Origin: Melitaea cinxia
Taxonomy: Eukaryota; Arthropoda; Insecta; Lepidoptera; Nymphalidae
DNA: 64,000 nucleotides
Direction of reading: 5' to 3'
Assembly: GCF_905220565.1 (NCBI RefSeq)
Contig: NC_059395.1
Span: 10,891,289 to 10,955,288, forward strand
The position numbers were made by a program, and so were the translations under genes. The notes under the pieces are model-generated. The model saw only the letters and a program-made list of their open reading frames with translations, searched no databases and was not told the DNA's origin. Shown here piece by piece: positions 62,485-64,000 of this stretch (positions are counted from its first letter, which is position 1; each line of letters begins with the position of its first letter).

Positions 62485-63860
62485 CTTGCAATTATAAAGT
62501 GCATATTTACGTGTTACGGGTGTAATATTACGGTAGGGTGACTTACGACACAATCAAATCTTTTGTTGTCATAAGCTAACTAGACGATCGCGCGCCCTAC
62601 GACGGCGAATCCGCGAATTTTCTTTACAAAGCTTGACATAATTATAGACCCCGTAACACGTAAATACTAATAATTTATATTATATTTAGTACTTTTATAA
62701 AGCAAAGCTTTTGCTTATGGCTGAATTTTACGACAGTGACAGTGTGATTTTAATGAACTAAATGGAAATTTATGAATGTGCCTTGGAATGTATACTTTAA
62801 TGTTAGGCATAGGAACTACAATTTTTTTTAGCAGAAGCTCTTATTGAACAAACAAAACATAAGATTTGCCTAATATAACATTAATACCTCAAGAGAATTT
62901 TCGATGTTTTTGTAGTGTGTTAATATTTAAAATATTACAAATGGTGTATGAATGATACATAATTATTTACTTTTTATTCAGAGACAGGTGATTCACAAAG
63001 TTTACTTAAAATATTTTTATATTAATAAATACATCTTATATGTAGAATTATAAGTGTAGTACTATTTCATACAGTATACTTGTGTCCATGCTGACATAAG
63101 GTTCGATATAAACATTGTTTTTACAAATATTTTTGTGGTTTTAAGTAGGACTCAATATACCATGCAGGTTATTATCCACCCATTAGTTAGAAAATTCCCA
63201 TCCAAATTAATTTAGCTGTTCTTAAGAAAACAAACGAATAACTAAGTAAAATAAAAATGGGTTTCATGCATTTATATTGTATAATTTATGCTATGAAAAA
63301 GGCAAAAGCATCACATATGTATCTTGTCAATTAATTATATTTGTATGTGTAATTTTGAATTATTTAGTTTATATATACTGTGTACATGCTTGAGTCACAG
63401 AAGACCAAAATAATTTAGGCTTATATGTCACAAACTACTTATTCTAAGTACTTAAAAATGTCAAATTTTTTATAATAAACCAATAATGTTTTATTCCTTA
63501 TGACTCCTTCTTTTGTCTATCTTACAGTTTCCTTTACTTTTATTTTGTTACTTACAGTAAACTTTAGAGCTGTGCATTTACAATTAGATTTTGATTGTTT
63601 TATTTAAGAATTTGATTAGATATTAGTTATATAATATGTTACTTATTAAGTGTTAACATTGTAATGTTCTTAAAAAACCAAGTAGATTGTAAGCAAATTA
63701 AATATTTGTTTATTTAATTCTATATATTAGTAGAATAGTTTAATGTTTTGAATAATTGGATTGCTTATAAAGTATGTTTAAAAAATTAATTATTTATTGA
63801 ACATATAAATGTATAAAATCAGTGAATATTTCATTATAATAAAGAATATAATTTTATATG
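62485..63860 (+). other. 3' untranslated region of the ABCC gene with two polyadenylation signals
   Basis: AT-rich sequence without a supported ORF follows the stop. AATAAA occurs at 63474-63479 and again at 63838-63843. The second lies about 20 nt before a plausible cleavage region near 63860. Which one is used cannot be told from the sequence. Bases 63861-64000 show nothing recognisable. Confidence 0.5.
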
Positions 63861-64000
63861 GTTGTCTCATTGAAAGATTGATTGAATAATGCAACATTTT
63901 TATTTTTATTAATATAAAATTTAAACAAGTTGAACTTTGCCATTTTTAACTAAATCCGCAATTGGTTTGTATTGTAATATATGCTGGGAACCCTCTGGAA

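Overview
This is repeat-rich eukaryotic DNA, almost certainly from a butterfly or moth. It is AT-rich, with GT-AG introns and insect-type transposons: Helitrons with CTAG ends, tRNA-headed SINEs carrying lepidopteran-style 'cccagcagtggga' tails, RTE and jockey-like LINEs, and a gypsy-type LTR element. One host gene dominates the window: a full-size ABC transporter of the ABCC (MRP4-like) subfamily on the + strand. Twenty-three coding exons lie between 11761 and 62484 and encode about 1,353 visible residues. The order is TMD1, NBD1, acidic linker, TMD2, NBD2 and stop. The first, N-terminal exon was not found. All splice phases agree except at one place: the exon carrying the NBD1 LSGGQ signature has one base too many and runs into an in-frame TAG.

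Bases 1-11760 lie upstream of the first visible exon and are a mosaic of transposons. They include 130-bp tandem repeats, two SINEs, a foldback with 150-bp arms, copies of a HINE-like repeat with a terminal hairpin, and a triple nest in which a LINE tail sits inside a gypsy-like LTR element that itself split a Helitron. A GC-rich repeat, a PIF/Harbinger-like MITE and a decayed reverse transcriptase follow. The introns carry most of the rest: a 2.3-kb foldback element (20588-22876), a nearly complete RTE retrotransposon with a 15-bp target-site duplication (29868-33228), and many Helitron, HINE and SINE pieces.

The most unusual structure lies in the intron between the NBD2 Q-loop exon and the NBD2 signature exon. 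It is 5.66 kb of near-identical 311-bp units, each holding a 73-nt tRNA-like gene with intact A box, B box and T5 terminator. Fifteen copies lie on the - strand and three, after an inversion at about 57565, on the + strand. All share an odd anticodon loop (C33, anticodon GGT by position). The whole block is bounded by a perfect 12-bp direct repeat, GAGAATATATTT, so it looks as if it was inserted as one unit.

Within the transporter, TMD1 and TMD2 form the membrane pore. NBD1 (with the degenerate Walker B Asp-Asp typical of ABCC) and NBD2 (with a canonical Asp-Glu) form the ATP sites. Paralogue identity (ABCC4 versus the related lepidopteran ABCC2/ABCC3) cannot be settled by reading alone.
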